This document shows, in pieces, positions 43,397 to 51,676 of a stretch of 64,000 nt of DNA. Where the stretch lies: positions 372,001 through 436,000 of the forward strand of contig CBDAQU010000001.1 in the NCBI GenBank assembly GCA_965199235.1. Direction: 5' to 3'. The notes beneath the pieces were generated by a model. It searched no databases and was not told where the DNA came from. It was given only the letters and a program-made list of their open reading frames with translations. Both the position numbers and the translations under genes were made by a program. The stretch is from BOG-908 sp965199235 (GTDB lineage Bacteria > Pseudomonadota > Alphaproteobacteria > Acetobacterales > Acetobacteraceae). Each line of letters begins with the position of its first letter. Within the stretch, counting starts at the first letter, position 1.

Positions 43397-44413
43397 ATGT
43401 CCAAACAAGCCAGACGGTTGCAGCGTGCCGGCCGGACACGCTTTCCGGTTTCCGACCATTGCGATGGGGAGCGTTTCTTCAACGCGGGGCCAGGCGCCCC
43501 GCCGAAGGGTCTGGCCGAGGTGGTCCGCTGGCGGGCGGAGGGCGGCAGGGCCGCCTGGCCGGAGCACGTGACCGACCCTGCCGTGGATCCCCCGCCGTTG
43601 ACCGCCGCCCCAGGAACGGTGGCCGTCAGCTTCGTGGGGCATGCGACCTTCCTGCTGCGGTTTGCCGCCGCTGTGGTGCTCACCGATCCAGTGTTCAGCG
43701 AGCGGTGCTCGCCGGTATCCTGGGCAGGCCCCAGGCGCGTCAGGGCGCCTGGCATCGCGCTGGCCGACCTGCCTCGGCCCGACCTGGTTCTGCTGACGCA
43801 CAACCATTACGACCACATGGACCTGCCGAGCCTGCGCGACCTGCAGCGCCGGTTCGCGCCGCGCGTGCTCACCATGCTGGGCAACGCGCATACGCTGCGG
43901 TCGGCCGGGATCGAGGCCCAGGAGCTGGATTGGTGGGACAGTGAGGCGGCCGGGCCGCTCGGCATCACCGCAACGCCGGCCCGGCACTTTTCCGCCCGCA
44001 CGCCGTTCGACCGCAATCGCAGCCTGTGGGGCGGGTTCATGATCGAGGCCGATGGCGGCAAGCTGCTGTTCGCCGGCGATTCGGGCGCAGGCCCGCACTG
44101 GTCGGCGATCGGCGAAAGGCTGGGCGCACCCGACGTGGCGCTGCTGCCGGTGGGCGCCTACGAGCCGCGCTGGTTCATGGCGCCGGTCCACATGAACCCG
44201 GCGGAGGCGGTGCAGGCGCATCAGGCCCTGGGCGCACGACGTTCGGTCGGCATGCATTTCGGCACGTTCCAGCTGACCGACGAGGCCATCGACGCGCCGT
44301 TGACCGCGCTTGCGGCCGCCAACGGCGAGGCCGGGTTGGCCGACGACGCGTTCGTGACACTCGGGTTCGGCGAAACGCGCCTGTTTTCCTACGGTCGTCA
44401 GCCGGACCGCTGA
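43397..44413 (+). CDS. MBL-fold metallo-hydrolase (NAPE-PLD/UlaG-like)
   Basis: A 338-residue metallo-beta-lactamase-fold hydrolase. The zinc-binding motif is THNHYDHMD (His135, His137, Asp139, His140), with later ligands in PARHFSAR, LLFAGDSGAG and PVHMNPAEAV. The N-terminal extension RFFNAGPGAPPKGLAEVVRWR and the order of motifs resemble N-acyl-phosphatidylethanolamine phospholipase D relatives in bacteria. The physiological substrate is unknown and may be a phosphodiester lipid. The start is the ATG at 43397; the longer frame upstream is GC-rich non-coding. It is convergent with the histidine phosphatase, with 2 bases between stops. Confidence 0.82.
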   Translation: MSKQARRLQRAGRTRFPVSDHCDGERFFNAGPGAPPKGLAEVVRWRAEGGRAAWPEHVTDPAVDPPPLTAAPGTVAVSFVGHATFLLRFAAAVVLTDPVFSERCSPVSWAGPRRVRAPGIALADLPRPDLVLLTHNHYDHMDLPSLRDLQRRFAPRVLTMLGNAHTLRSAGIEAQELDWWDSEAAGPLGITATPARHFSARTPFDRNRSLWGGFMIEADGGKLLFAGDSGAGPHWSAIGERLGAPDVALLPVGAYEPRWFMAPVHMNPAEAVQAHQALGARRSVGMHFGTFQLTDEAIDAPLTALAAANGEAGLADDAFVTLGFGETRLFSYGRQPDR

Positions 44414-44415
44414 CC

Positions 44416-45036
44416 CTATCGTGGTACGGCATCTGGGCAGGCGGACGGCATCCCGTCCAGGCCTTCACGCTGCCGGCTGAAATCGCTGCCTACCCGGCTG
44501 CCATCCCTGGTGATGCGGACCACGTAGATGCCGTCATAGTCGTGCGCATCCCAGTCGGGCACGCTGGCCGTGCCGCCATGGGACGCCACGAACTGCCGGG
44601 CCAGGGCAACGATCTGCGCGTGCTCCCAGGCAACCACCACCAGCTTGCCCGACAGGGCGGGGTCTTCGAGTGCTGCCCGCAGCGCGGCAAGGTCGAAAAC
44701 GCCGATGCTGGCGTTGACAGGCAGGCCGAAGGCGATGGCGGAAGGTTCGATCGTGGCCAGCGGACGCACGTAGTCGTAGGCCACGCCGTGATCCTGTTTC
44801 CTGACGGAGGGGTCGGGGGCGAAGATGGCGTCCGGTCTGCCAAAACGCCTGGCCAGCACGCCGCCGAGCGCCAGCGCGCGGTTCAGGCCCTGGCAGCTCA
44901 GCTGGCCCAGCCCGTTCGAGGGCTTCTCGCCGTGCCGGAGCATGACGATCGTCTCCGTGATGGGTGCGGCCTGAGACGCGCCCGCGCTGGTCAAGAGGAC
45001 GGCCAAGAGGGACAGGGCTGATGGAACGCGGGTCAT
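44416..45036 (-). CDS. Secreted histidine phosphatase-family protein
   Basis: A 206-residue exported protein with a signal peptide (MTRVPSALSLLAVLLTSAGASQAAP) and the RHG motif MLRHGEKP (Arg34, His35, Gly36) that carries the phospho-histidine in this superfamily. VVVAWEHAQIVALARQF supplies the second conserved His (E-H). It is shorter than typical acid phosphatases and lacks their C-terminal helical cap, so its substrate cannot be guessed. The start overlaps the promoter region of the divergent acetyltransferase, only 26 bases away. Confidence 0.75.
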   Translation of the reverse strand: MTRVPSALSLLAVLLTSAGASQAAPITETIVMLRHGEKPSNGLGQLSCQGLNRALALGGVLARRFGRPDAIFAPDPSVRKQDHGVAYDYVRPLATIEPSAIAFGLPVNASIGVFDLAALRAALEDPALSGKLVVVAWEHAQIVALARQFVASHGGTASVPDWDAHDYDGIYVVRITRDGSRVGSDFSRQREGLDGMPSACPDAVPR

Positions 45037-45062
45037 TCCGCAGCATGATCCCCGCGGGCGGG

Positions 45063-45527
45063 ATGGAGAAGCCGTTGAGTGACCGTCGTGGCCTGGAGAT
45101 ACGCTCGGCAGGGGGTGGGGACGCCGCCGGACTGTCGGCGCTGCTGGCCGATGCCGGCTTCGCATCGACGCCGGTCGAGATGGCCGGCCGGCTGGAGTCG
45201 GTGCGGCACCGAGCAGGCGCCGTGTTGATCGCGCTCGATTGGGGACCGCCGACCGGGGTGGTCGCCCTGCACTGGTTCGCCAGCTTGCGGGCGGCCCGCC
45301 CGGTCGCGCAGGTGGACATGCTGCTGGTCGGCATGGAGGATCGACGCAGAGGGATAGGCCGGCTGCTGCTCAAGGCCGCTGCCCAGGCGGCACGCGTGGC
45401 AGGATGCGGCGAAATCGTGCTGACGGGCGACGCCGGCCAGTCCGAACTGAGGGCGTTCTGTCTGGCCACCGGTTTCGTCGAGACCGGCTGCCGTTTTGGA
45501 CGGGCGCTGCGGAAGTCGGCGGGCTGA
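45063..45527 (+). CDS. GNAT-family N-acetyltransferase
   Basis: A 154-residue acetyl-CoA-dependent transferase. The acetyl-CoA-binding motif A is VDMLLVGMEDRRRGIGRLLLKAAAQAAR (R-R-G-I-G-R pattern), followed by the CGEIVLTGDAGQSELRAFCLATGFVETG segment typical of motif B. The ATG at 45063 is used; in-frame ATGs at 45021 and 45045 would overlap the divergent gene. Substrate unknown; amino groups of small molecules or proteins are typical. Confidence 0.8.
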   Translation: MEKPLSDRRGLEIRSAGGGDAAGLSALLADAGFASTPVEMAGRLESVRHRAGAVLIALDWGPPTGVVALHWFASLRAARPVAQVDMLLVGMEDRRRGIGRLLLKAAAQAARVAGCGEIVLTGDAGQSELRAFCLATGFVETGCRFGRALRKSAG

Positions 45528-45538
45528 CCGGCCTCGCC

Positions 45539-46021
45539 TCAGCGGTTGCGGCGCCAGACCTCCTCCTGCAGCACCGCGGCGAACAACACCCAGCCCAGCA
45601 GAGGCAATTCGGCATACGCTGCGCGCCTGTCCACCTGGCTTGCGAGTGCCGTGGCAGCGCCGGCAGATACGACCATGCCGACGGTGACCTCCAGCGCCTC
45701 GTCCAGCCGCTTGCGGCCGAACAGTACGTAGGAAAAGCCGGCCACGCCCAGCAGGTTCATCGCCCAGGCGCCCAGCGCGAGGTTCCGCCTTGACGACGGC
45801 TCGGACGTCAGCAAGCGGTAGCCGGCGTAACCGAGCAGGGTATCGAGCAGCGTCCAGGCAATGCCGAACACCGGACCCGGCGGGGTGAAGGACGGTTTAC
45901 GAAGTGCAAGGTACCAGGACGCCGTGCGCGGCTGGTCCGGCGTGGGGCGATACCGCCCGCCGCTGAGCTGGGCTGCCATGACGGCGGAACCCGCCAGGAG
46001 CGCGGCTGTCGCCTGTCGCAT
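45539..46021 (-). CDS. tspO: TspO/MBR family tryptophan-rich sensory protein
   Basis: A 160-residue five-helix membrane protein. ASWYLALRKPSFTPPGPVFGIAWTLLDTLLGYAGYRL is the diagnostic first loop and second helix; the third helix is NLALGAWAMNLLGVAGFSYVLF. TspO proteins bind porphyrins and are tied to tetrapyrrole and oxygen/light responses in alphaproteobacteria. The usual LYxxMG (after PPxxVFGxxWxxLY) reads LLDTLLG here, a modest divergence. The gene ends 11 bases from the convergent acetyltransferase. Confidence 0.87.
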   Translation of the reverse strand: MRQATAALLAGSAVMAAQLSGGRYRPTPDQPRTASWYLALRKPSFTPPGPVFGIAWTLLDTLLGYAGYRLLTSEPSSRRNLALGAWAMNLLGVAGFSYVLFGRKRLDEALEVTVGMVVSAGAATALASQVDRRAAYAELPLLGWVLFAAVLQEEVWRRNR

Positions 46022-46114
46022 CGTCGTCTCCCCAGTTCAGCGGTTCTCGCGCGGCCGGACGCCCGTTCGGCGGGAGCCTGCGCCGTCGCACGCAGGCTCC
46101 CGCCGAAACACGTG

Positions 46115-46375
46115 TCAGGTGAGCGTGCGGCGGCCGAAAACCGCGTGGTAGACGACCAGCACGACGACGGCGCCGATGACGGCCACGATCAGGCTGTAGA
46201 CGTTCAGCCCGGTGACCGGCGAGGCGCCGAAGGCGGTGAACAGATAGCCGCCGACCACGGCGCCCACGACTCCGAGCACGATGTCGAGCAGCAGCCCCTC
46301 GCCGCTCTTGTTGACGATCTTGCTGCCGATAAAGCCTGCAATGAGGCCGAGGATCAGCCAGCCGATGATGGACAT
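46115..46375 (-). CDS. GlsB/YeaQ/YmgE family stress-response membrane protein, copy 1
   Basis: An 86-residue three-helix membrane protein: MSIIGWLILGLIAGFIGSKI, then GEGLLLDIVLGVVGAVVGGYLF and YSLIVAVIGAVVVLVVYHAVF, ending GRRTLT. It is the transglycosylase-associated (Tag) family, induced by envelope or acid stress in many bacteria; the name does not imply enzymatic activity. A near-identical paralogue lies at 49663-49923. GAAAGGAAG precedes the ATG. It is downstream of the DUF2382 gene on the same strand, separated by a hairpin. Confidence 0.9.
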   Translation of the reverse strand: MSIIGWLILGLIAGFIGSKIVNKSGEGLLLDIVLGVVGAVVGGYLFTAFGASPVTGLNVYSLIVAVIGAVVVLVVYHAVFGRRTLT

Positions 46376-46437
46376 GGTAACTTCCTTTCAAACAGGCGAA
46401 TGACGGGCCGGTCGTAACGGCCGGGCCCGGCCAGCGA

Positions 46438-46466
46438 GGTTCGCAACGGACCACCCGTTGCGAACC
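46438..46466. other. Perfect 12-bp hairpin between DUF2382 gene and glsB copy 1
   Basis: GGTTCGCAACGG pairs exactly with CCGTTGCGAACC around a 5-base loop. There is no T-run on either strand, so it is more likely an mRNA processing or stability element, or a protein site, than an intrinsic terminator. Confidence 0.5.
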
Positions 46467-46565
46467 GTGTAAAGGCGCTCGACGGCCAGCAATCCACCGA
46501 TGACGCCTACGATCGTGCCGTATGTCGAGAGGCGTGGTCCGGCGCGCGGACCACGCCCATGCGGC

Positions 46566-47441
46566 TCAGACCTTCGGGCGTGCCGCCGGATCAAGGGTGG
46601 CCGGAGAGGTCGCCTCCTGAGAGGGAACCTTGACGATTTCCACGTCCTCGCGACGAACGGTGTCGCGCACCGTTTCCACGCGGTCGCTCGCCTCCTTGCG
46701 GATGCTGATCTCCTCCCGAACGCGCGCGGTCTTTCCGACCACGGCTTCCTCGCCGGTTTCGGTTACCTCGATCACCTTGTCGGCGAAGTCGGCGCCCGTC
46801 ACGGCGCGGCCGTCGGTCACCGGGCGACGCTCGATGCTGATATGCTCGTCGTGCAGGCTGACCTGCTGCTCGACGGGAGTTTCAACGACGAAGCGGCGTA
46901 TGCGGGTGGTTCCGCGGTTGACCACGCGCTTGCCGACGGACAGCGCCTCCTCCGAAAGCCGCATGGTGTCATCGCCGGTGGCGCGCGCGGTGGTGTCGCC
47001 AGTGGCGCGCCCGGTGGTGTCGCCGGTGGCGCGCGCGGTGGTGGTGCCCATCGGCGGCGCAGTGCGGGCGGTGGCGGTCTGCGTCAGCCCGTAGCTGCCG
47101 GCCCGCTCGTCGATGTCGATCGGGTGATGGCTTTCCAATATCTGCGTGACGCGGGTCACGTGCTCGTCGGGCGTCTTGACCGACACCGCGTTGGAGCCGC
47201 CCTGGACACTGCGGTCATAGACAGTGGTGTCGTGGTCCGGTTCACCGCCGAACAGGCCGGACCAGAAACCCTGGCCTTCGGTGGAGCGGGCAACGGGGGA
47301 CGATGCACGGCCGGAATACGTGCCCTCCTGGGCGTGACGCTCGATCGCCGATTCCGGAACGCCGGCCTGCAGCATGTCCTGAACTGCGAGTTCTGCATGT
47401 GCGGGCGTGTCGTAGACTGCAACAATGGTTTGGTTGGCCAT
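46566..47441 (-). CDS. DUF2382 (YsnF/AvaK) domain stress protein
   Basis: A 291-residue soluble protein. The N-terminus (IVAVYDTPAHAELAVQDMLQAGVPESAIERH) resembles the general-stress 17M-like flavin-free domain. The C-terminal half is the DUF2382 domain: EEALSVGKRVVNRGTTRIRRFVVETPVEQQVSLHDEHISIERRPV, then VIEVTETGEEAVVGKTARVREEISIRKE. Between them is a low-complexity linker of three 8-residue repeats (ARATGDTT-type) encoded by a 24-base tandem repeat. The family is linked to stress and desiccation tolerance. It lies upstream of glsB copy 1 on the same strand, fitting a joint stress role (inference). Confidence 0.83.
   Translation of the reverse strand: MANQTIVAVYDTPAHAELAVQDMLQAGVPESAIERHAQEGTYSGRASSPVARSTEGQGFWSGLFGGEPDHDTTVYDRSVQGGSNAVSVKTPDEHVTRVTQILESHHPIDIDERAGSYGLTQTATARTAPPMGTTTARATGDTTGRATGDTTARATGDDTMRLSEEALSVGKRVVNRGTTRIRRFVVETPVEQQVSLHDEHISIERRPVTDGRAVTGADFADKVIEVTETGEEAVVGKTARVREEISIRKEASDRVETVRDTVRREDVEIVKVPSQEATSPATLDPAARPKV
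46967..47042. repeat. 24-bp tandem repeat, about three units, inside DUF2382 gene
   Basis: The unit GGTGGCGCGCGCGGTGGTGT followed by CGCC repeats three times with few changes and keeps the reading frame (8 residues per unit). It encodes the Thr/Gly/Asp linker. Copy number could vary between strains. Confidence 0.75.
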
Positions 47442-47711
47442 AGGTTAACCCTCTGATGAATGATTGTAACGTGCGTGCTGTGCTGGCCGCGCCAGGTGTG
47501 ACGACCCGAGCCTGTCGAGCTGCCCGGTTTGAAGATCACCTATTCCGGCAACCACGCCCGACCCGCCACGGACCATCGTTTTTGACTACTCAAACTTTGC
47601 CGATATCGAACGCTTAATCCTTCAACCGCGGGATCGGGAGGCATCTGGGCCACTCGGAGACGCGTGTCCACACAAATCTCTGCCTGCCTGAACCAGTTCA
47701 TGTGCGCTTTT

Positions 47712-47739
47712 TTAACTGGTTAGACCACTCATTTATACT
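47712..47739 (+). promoter_or_regulatory. Candidate promoter with internal GntR-like operator, upstream of ABC exporter
   Basis: TTAACT (47712-47717) and TATACT (47734-47739) are separated by 16 bases. The palindrome TGGTTAGACCA (47717-47727) lies between them and fits the TGGTnnnACCA pattern of FadR/PdhR-type GntR regulators, so binding would block polymerase. The leader to the ATG at 47941 is about 200 bases and contains an isolated Shine-Dalgarno-like GAGGAGGA at 47815-47822 followed by a two-codon frame. The rest of the 47442-47940 spacer shows nothing else I can support. Confidence 0.35.
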
Positions 47740-47940
47740 GGACAACTGCGCCCGTTGCGACTTTTCCGTGTTGCTTCCGATCCTTGCCCGTATTGGCGGC
47801 AGGACAGTATTGACGAGGAGGAATTCCTTGCGCTGACCCGGAGCGAAGCGACTCACCACAATGTGAGCGGTATCGGTTGTAGTCGGCTTGCTCCACGCTG
47901 CTGATTGCCAGAGCGCACGCAGGTTTCTACACGGGCACCC

Positions 47941-48900
47941 ATGACAGACATGCACACGCCCCAACGAGTGACGCAAGTCGCGGCCATATCGATCGAGGGT
48001 ATCAGCAAGACGTACCCGAACGGCCTTGCGGCGTTGCAGAACGTTGATCTTGTGGTCTTTGCCGGTGAAATCTTTGCTCTGCTTGGTCCGAACGGGGCCG
48101 GCAAGACGACGCTGATCAGCATCGTGTGCGGCATTGTCAACGCCACGACCGGCCGGGTCGTGGCTGACGGACATGATACGGTCGCTGACTATCGCGCGGC
48201 GCGCCGCAAGATCGGGCTGGTGCCACAGGAGCTGACCACCGACGCGTTCGAGACTGTGTGGGCCACAGTGAGTTTCAGCCGCGGATTGTTCGGCCTGCCC
48301 GCCAATCCGGCCCACATCGAACACGTGTTGCGAGAGCTGTCGCTTTGGGACAGGAGACACAGCAAGATCATCACCCTCTCGGGCGGGATGAAGCGCCGCG
48401 TGATGATCGCCAAGGCACTCTCGCACGAGCCGCGCATCCTGTTCCTTGATGAACCGACGGCGGGCGTAGACGTGGAGTTGCGGCGCGACATGTGGGAAAT
48501 GATGCGGCGCCTGCGTGCAAGCGGCGTGACCATCGTGCTGACCACGCACTACATCGATGAGGCCGAGCAGATGGCCGACCGTGTCGGCGTGATCGACCGC
48601 GGGCGGCTGATCCTCGTCGAGGAGAAAACCGCGTTGATGCAGAAGCTCGGCAAGACCCAGCTTCTGCTGACACTGCAGCGCGCCCTGCCCTCCATCCCGG
48701 ACGCGCTCTCGTCATGGCGGCTCGATTTGTTCAACGACGGAACGGATCTGGTCTACACATACGACGTGCAGGCCGAGGCGAACGGGGTATCCTCGCTGCT
48801 TCGGCAACTCGATGCGCTGGGACTCGACGTGAAGAACCTGCAAACTCGCCAATCCTCTCTCGAGGACATCTTCGTCGACCTGGTACACTCCAAACCATGA
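47941..48900 (+). CDS. ABC exporter ATP-binding protein (YadG/NodI type)
   Basis: A 319-residue ATPase subunit. Walker A is GPNGAGKTT (49-57), the Q-loop region is IGLVPQELTTDAFETV, the ABC signature is LSGGMKRRVMIAKAL, Walker B is ILFLDEPTAGVD, and the switch His is in LTTHYIDEAEQM. The overall sequence resembles Escherichia coli YadG and rhizobial NodI. The ATG at 47941 fits the family N-terminus better than the upstream TTG. Its stop overlaps the permease start (ATGA). The exported substrate is unknown; lipid- or oligosaccharide-like molecules are typical for the group. Confidence 0.92.
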   Translation: MTDMHTPQRVTQVAAISIEGISKTYPNGLAALQNVDLVVFAGEIFALLGPNGAGKTTLISIVCGIVNATTGRVVADGHDTVADYRAARRKIGLVPQELTTDAFETVWATVSFSRGLFGLPANPAHIEHVLRELSLWDRRHSKIITLSGGMKRRVMIAKALSHEPRILFLDEPTAGVDVELRRDMWEMMRRLRASGVTIVLTTHYIDEAEQMADRVGVIDRGRLILVEEKTALMQKLGKTQLLLTLQRALPSIPDALSSWRLDLFNDGTDLVYTYDVQAEANGVSSLLRQLDALGLDVKNLQTRQSSLEDIFVDLVHSKP

Positions 48901-49658
48901 ACCGGCATGCAATCATGGCGATCTACCGGTTCGAGATGAACCGGACGTGGCGCACGCTGCTGCAAAGCATTGTGGCGCCTGTGGTTTCCACGTCGCTCTA
49001 CTTCGTGGTGTTCGGCGCGGCCATTGGCAGCCGCATGGCCCGGGTGGACGGCGTGAGCTACGGGGCCTTCATCGTTCCAGGCCTGGTCATGCTGTCACTG
49101 CTGACCCAGAGCATCGCAAACGCATCGTTCGGCATCTACTTCCCCAAATTCGTCGGCACGATCTACGAGCTGCTCTCGGCGCCGATCTCCGCCGTCGAGA
49201 TCGTGACAGGCTATGTCGGCGCGGCTGCGAGCAAGTCGATCATACTCGGGGTCATCATCCTGCTGACAGCGCGGCTGTTCGTGCCGTTCGGCATAGCGCA
49301 TCCCGTTTGGATGATCGGCTTTCTGGTTCTGACATCGCTGACGTTCAGCCTGTTCGGGTTCATCATCGGCATCTGGGCCGACAGCTTCGAGAAGCTCAAC
49401 CTGGTGCCGTTGCTGATCGTGACGCCGCTAACCTTCCTGGGCGGAAGTTTCTACTCCATCGGCATGCTGCCGCCGTTCTGGCGCGGCATAACGCTGTTCA
49501 ACCCCGTGGTCTACCTGGTCAGCGGCTTCCGCTGGAGCTTCTTCGGCGTGTCCGACATCCAACCCGCCATCAGCCTCGGCATGACCGTCCTGTTCATGAC
49601 GGCCTGCCTGGCTGGCATATTCTGGATATTCAAGACGGGATACCGGTTGAAGCGATAG
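48897..49658 (+). CDS. ABC-2 type permease (YadH/NodJ type)
   Basis: A 253-residue six-helix permease. VAPVVSTSLYFVVFGAAIGSRM, YGAFIVPGLVMLSLLTQSIANASFGI, the conserved cytoplasmic-loop motif ELLSAPISAVEIVTGYVGAA, and LTFLGGSFYSIGMLPPFWRGITLFNPVVYLVSGFRW are family hallmarks and match YadH and NodJ. It overlaps the ATPase gene by four bases. Two permeases plus two ATPases would form the working exporter. It converges on glsB copy 2, with a palindrome spanning both stop codons. Confidence 0.92.
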   Translation: MNRHAIMAIYRFEMNRTWRTLLQSIVAPVVSTSLYFVVFGAAIGSRMARVDGVSYGAFIVPGLVMLSLLTQSIANASFGIYFPKFVGTIYELLSAPISAVEIVTGYVGAAASKSIILGVIILLTARLFVPFGIAHPVWMIGFLVLTSLTFSLFGFIIGIWADSFEKLNLVPLLIVTPLTFLGGSFYSIGMLPPFWRGITLFNPVVYLVSGFRWSFFGVSDIQPAISLGMTVLFMTACLAGIFWIFKTGYRLKR

Positions 49659-49669
49659 CGCGCTATCGC
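49652..49669. terminator. 18-bp perfect palindrome at convergent gene ends
   Basis: GCGATAGCGCGCTATCGC includes the stop codons of the ABC permease (49656-49658) and of glsB copy 2 (49663-49665). A bidirectional terminator role is plausible from its position, but it has no T-run. Confidence 0.35.
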
Positions 49670-49923
49670 AGCGTACGGCGGCCGAAGACTGCGTGGTAGA
49701 TGAACAGCACGACGATGGCGCCCACCACTGCGACCACCATGCTGTAGATGTTAAGCCCGGTCACCGGCGCCGCGCCGAACGAGGTGAACAGAAAACCGCC
49801 AACCATCGCTCCGATGATGCCGAGCACGATGTCGAGAACCACGCCCTCACCAGATTTATTGACGATCCTGCTCGCAATGAAACCCGCGATCAGCCCGAGG
49901 ATAAGCCAGCCGATGATCGACAT
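49663..49923 (-). CDS. GlsB/YeaQ/YmgE family stress-response membrane protein, copy 2
   Basis: An 86-residue paralogue of the protein at 46115, differing at a minority of positions (MSIIGWLILGLIAGFIASRI, GEGVVLDIVLGIIGAMVGGFLF, ending GRRTLR). Three transmembrane helices are predicted. AAAGGATTTGGG precedes the ATG at 49923. The two copies flank the DUF2382 and ABC exporter genes in the same orientation, so they could recombine to delete or duplicate about 3.5 kb. Confidence 0.9.
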   Translation of the reverse strand: MSIIGWLILGLIAGFIASRIVNKSGEGVVLDIVLGIIGAMVGGFLFTSFGAAPVTGLNIYSMVVAVVGAIVVLFIYHAVFGRRTLR

Positions 49924-50085
49924 CCCAAATCCTTTCAATTTCGCGGCCCGATGCTTACGTCATCCTGTGGCGACGGCCCGCCCGGCCGCATTTGCGCCGG
50001 GCAAGCAATGCTGTCCAATGAGACAGGCGCGTCACTCGCCATGTCCTGACTGATGCAAAGTTACGGTTGGGCAGGTCGGGTTGCA

Positions 50086-51603
50086 CTAGACGGACGGCTT
50101 GCGGCGCGTTTTACGTAACGACGTCCGGGACTTGGCGGGCGTGCCGAGCCCACGCTCGCGCGCCCAGACGATGACCGCACTTCGCTTGCGCAAGCCTATC
50201 CGGTCGTAGATGACGGAGACGTGATTACGGACCGTGTTTCGCGATATGCCGAGCTTGTCGGCTATATCGTCGTCCGACAGTCCCTGGGCCACCAGCCCGA
50301 GTACTTCGCGCGCCCGATCCGGCAGGGTCGCGACTTCCGGCGCGCGGGCCGGCGCCCGCCCGCCCTGGGCCAAGCCGGCCAGCTTCTCCATGATCTTCTG
50401 CCCGAACCAGGAGGCGTCCTGCATAACCGCTTCGATCGCCGCGAGAAGCTGCGTCTCGGTCTGTTTGCGCTCGGTGATGTCGAGCATGACGCTCAGCACG
50501 CAGCGCTGCTGATGGATCTCGACCGTCTCGGCGGAGAGCAGGAAGTCGCCCACAGCGCCGTTCTTGGCGCGCAGCTGCACGTCGACGCTGCGCAGGTGTC
50601 CGGTCTGCCGTAGCTGGCGTTCCAGCTCCTCGCGCACTTCGCCCCTACCCCACACCTCCAGCTCCGCCTGGCCGCGCCCCACCACCTCCTCCCGCCGCCA
50701 GCCGGTGGCAGCGGTGAACGCGCCGTTCACGTCGAGGATGGACAGGCCGTCCAGGGAGAAGATCGCCATCGGCCCTGGCGCCATGTGGAACGCCTTGGCG
50801 AACCGCTCCTCGCTCTGGCGCAGGGCGTGCTGGGCCTGCTGCCTCGGGTGCAGGTCGGCAAAGGTGAACAGCATGCAGGCGGCGTCGCCGATCTCGATCG
50901 GCTGGCCGCCAAGCAGCACGGTTTTCTCGCGTCCGTCCGGCAGTATCAGGCAGCCCTCCATCTGCGGGATCGTCTCGCCGGCATGCAGGCGCTTGATCGC
51001 CAGCTCCCGCTTCTCGGCGCCCTGCAGCACGTCAATCTCGTGCAGCGACCGGCCGATCAGGTCGTCGCGCAGGTAGCCGGTCAGCTCCAGGAATCCCTGG
51101 TTCACCTTGACGTAACGCATGTCTGACAGCCGGGCGATGACGGCCGGCGCCGGGTTGGCGCCGAACGCCCGCTCGAACCGCTGCTCTGCGTTGAAGCGCT
51201 CTGTCTCGTCGTTGATGATCAGCACCAGGCAGTCCGGCGTGCCCTGGGCGTTGTTCAGGACCAGGGTTCTGACCTGGTGCACCCAGTGCTTTGCGGCGTT
51301 GGGCCGCCTGACCTCGACAACCAGCTCGTCGAAGCTCTGCCCGGCCAGCAGCCGCTGCATAGGATAGTCTTCCGGGTCCAACCTGTGCTGGTCGGCGTAG
51401 CGCAGCTCGAACCGGCGGCTGTATTCCACGGCGTTAGCGCCCAGGTCCCGCGTGTCTGAAACGCCGTGCAGGGCCAGCGTGGTGTCGTTGGCCCAGGAAA
51501 TCGTGCCGTCCGGATCGAGGATGACGACGCCCTCCGTCAGCCCGGCGATGATCTGCTGAAGATGGGTTCGGTCCGCCGGCTTGGCGGGGATGCTGGCTGT
51601 CAT
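50086..51603 (-). CDS. Multi-PAS LuxR-type transcriptional regulator
   Basis: A 505-residue soluble regulator. Three PAS domains are seen: residues about 15-130 (EGVVILDPDGTISWANDTTLALHG), about 145-260 (YVKVNQGFLELTGYLRDDLIGRSL) and about 270-385 (IFSLDGLSILDVNGAFTAATGWRREEVVG). The C-terminal LuxR/FixJ helix-turn-helix is LPDRAREVLGLVAQGLSDDDIADKLGISRNTVRNHVSVIYDRIGLRKRSAVIVWA. No kinase or receiver domain is present, so PAS ligands or redox state probably drive DNA binding directly. ATG at 51603 is preferred to TTG at 51612. The target genes are unknown; the divergent methyltransferase is one candidate. Confidence 0.88.
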   Translation of the reverse strand: MTASIPAKPADRTHLQQIIAGLTEGVVILDPDGTISWANDTTLALHGVSDTRDLGANAVEYSRRFELRYADQHRLDPEDYPMQRLLAGQSFDELVVEVRRPNAAKHWVHQVRTLVLNNAQGTPDCLVLIINDETERFNAEQRFERAFGANPAPAVIARLSDMRYVKVNQGFLELTGYLRDDLIGRSLHEIDVLQGAEKRELAIKRLHAGETIPQMEGCLILPDGREKTVLLGGQPIEIGDAACMLFTFADLHPRQQAQHALRQSEERFAKAFHMAPGPMAIFSLDGLSILDVNGAFTAATGWRREEVVGRGQAELEVWGRGEVREELERQLRQTGHLRSVDVQLRAKNGAVGDFLLSAETVEIHQQRCVLSVMLDITERKQTETQLLAAIEAVMQDASWFGQKIMEKLAGLAQGGRAPARAPEVATLPDRAREVLGLVAQGLSDDDIADKLGISRNTVRNHVSVIYDRIGLRKRSAVIVWARERGLGTPAKSRTSLRKTRRKPSV

Positions 51604-51676
51604 GGGCGGCAACCTACCATGGACGCCGCAGCAGGTCCCGGCTGGCGAGACTCGCCCGTGGCGCCATATAGGCCTT

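Noticed and set aside
46388..46594. Possible small gene MIRRHARRSEPHGRG... upstream of glsB copy 1
   Set aside because: It overlaps the DUF2382 gene and a hairpin and has no clear ribosome-binding site.
46967..47042. The 24-base tandem repeat as a CRISPR-like array
   Set aside because: There are no unique spacers between units and it is in frame within a coding gene.
47698..48549. Minus-strand frame opposite the ABC ATPase gene
   Set aside because: The plus strand has Walker and signature motifs; the minus frame is Arg/His-rich shadow.
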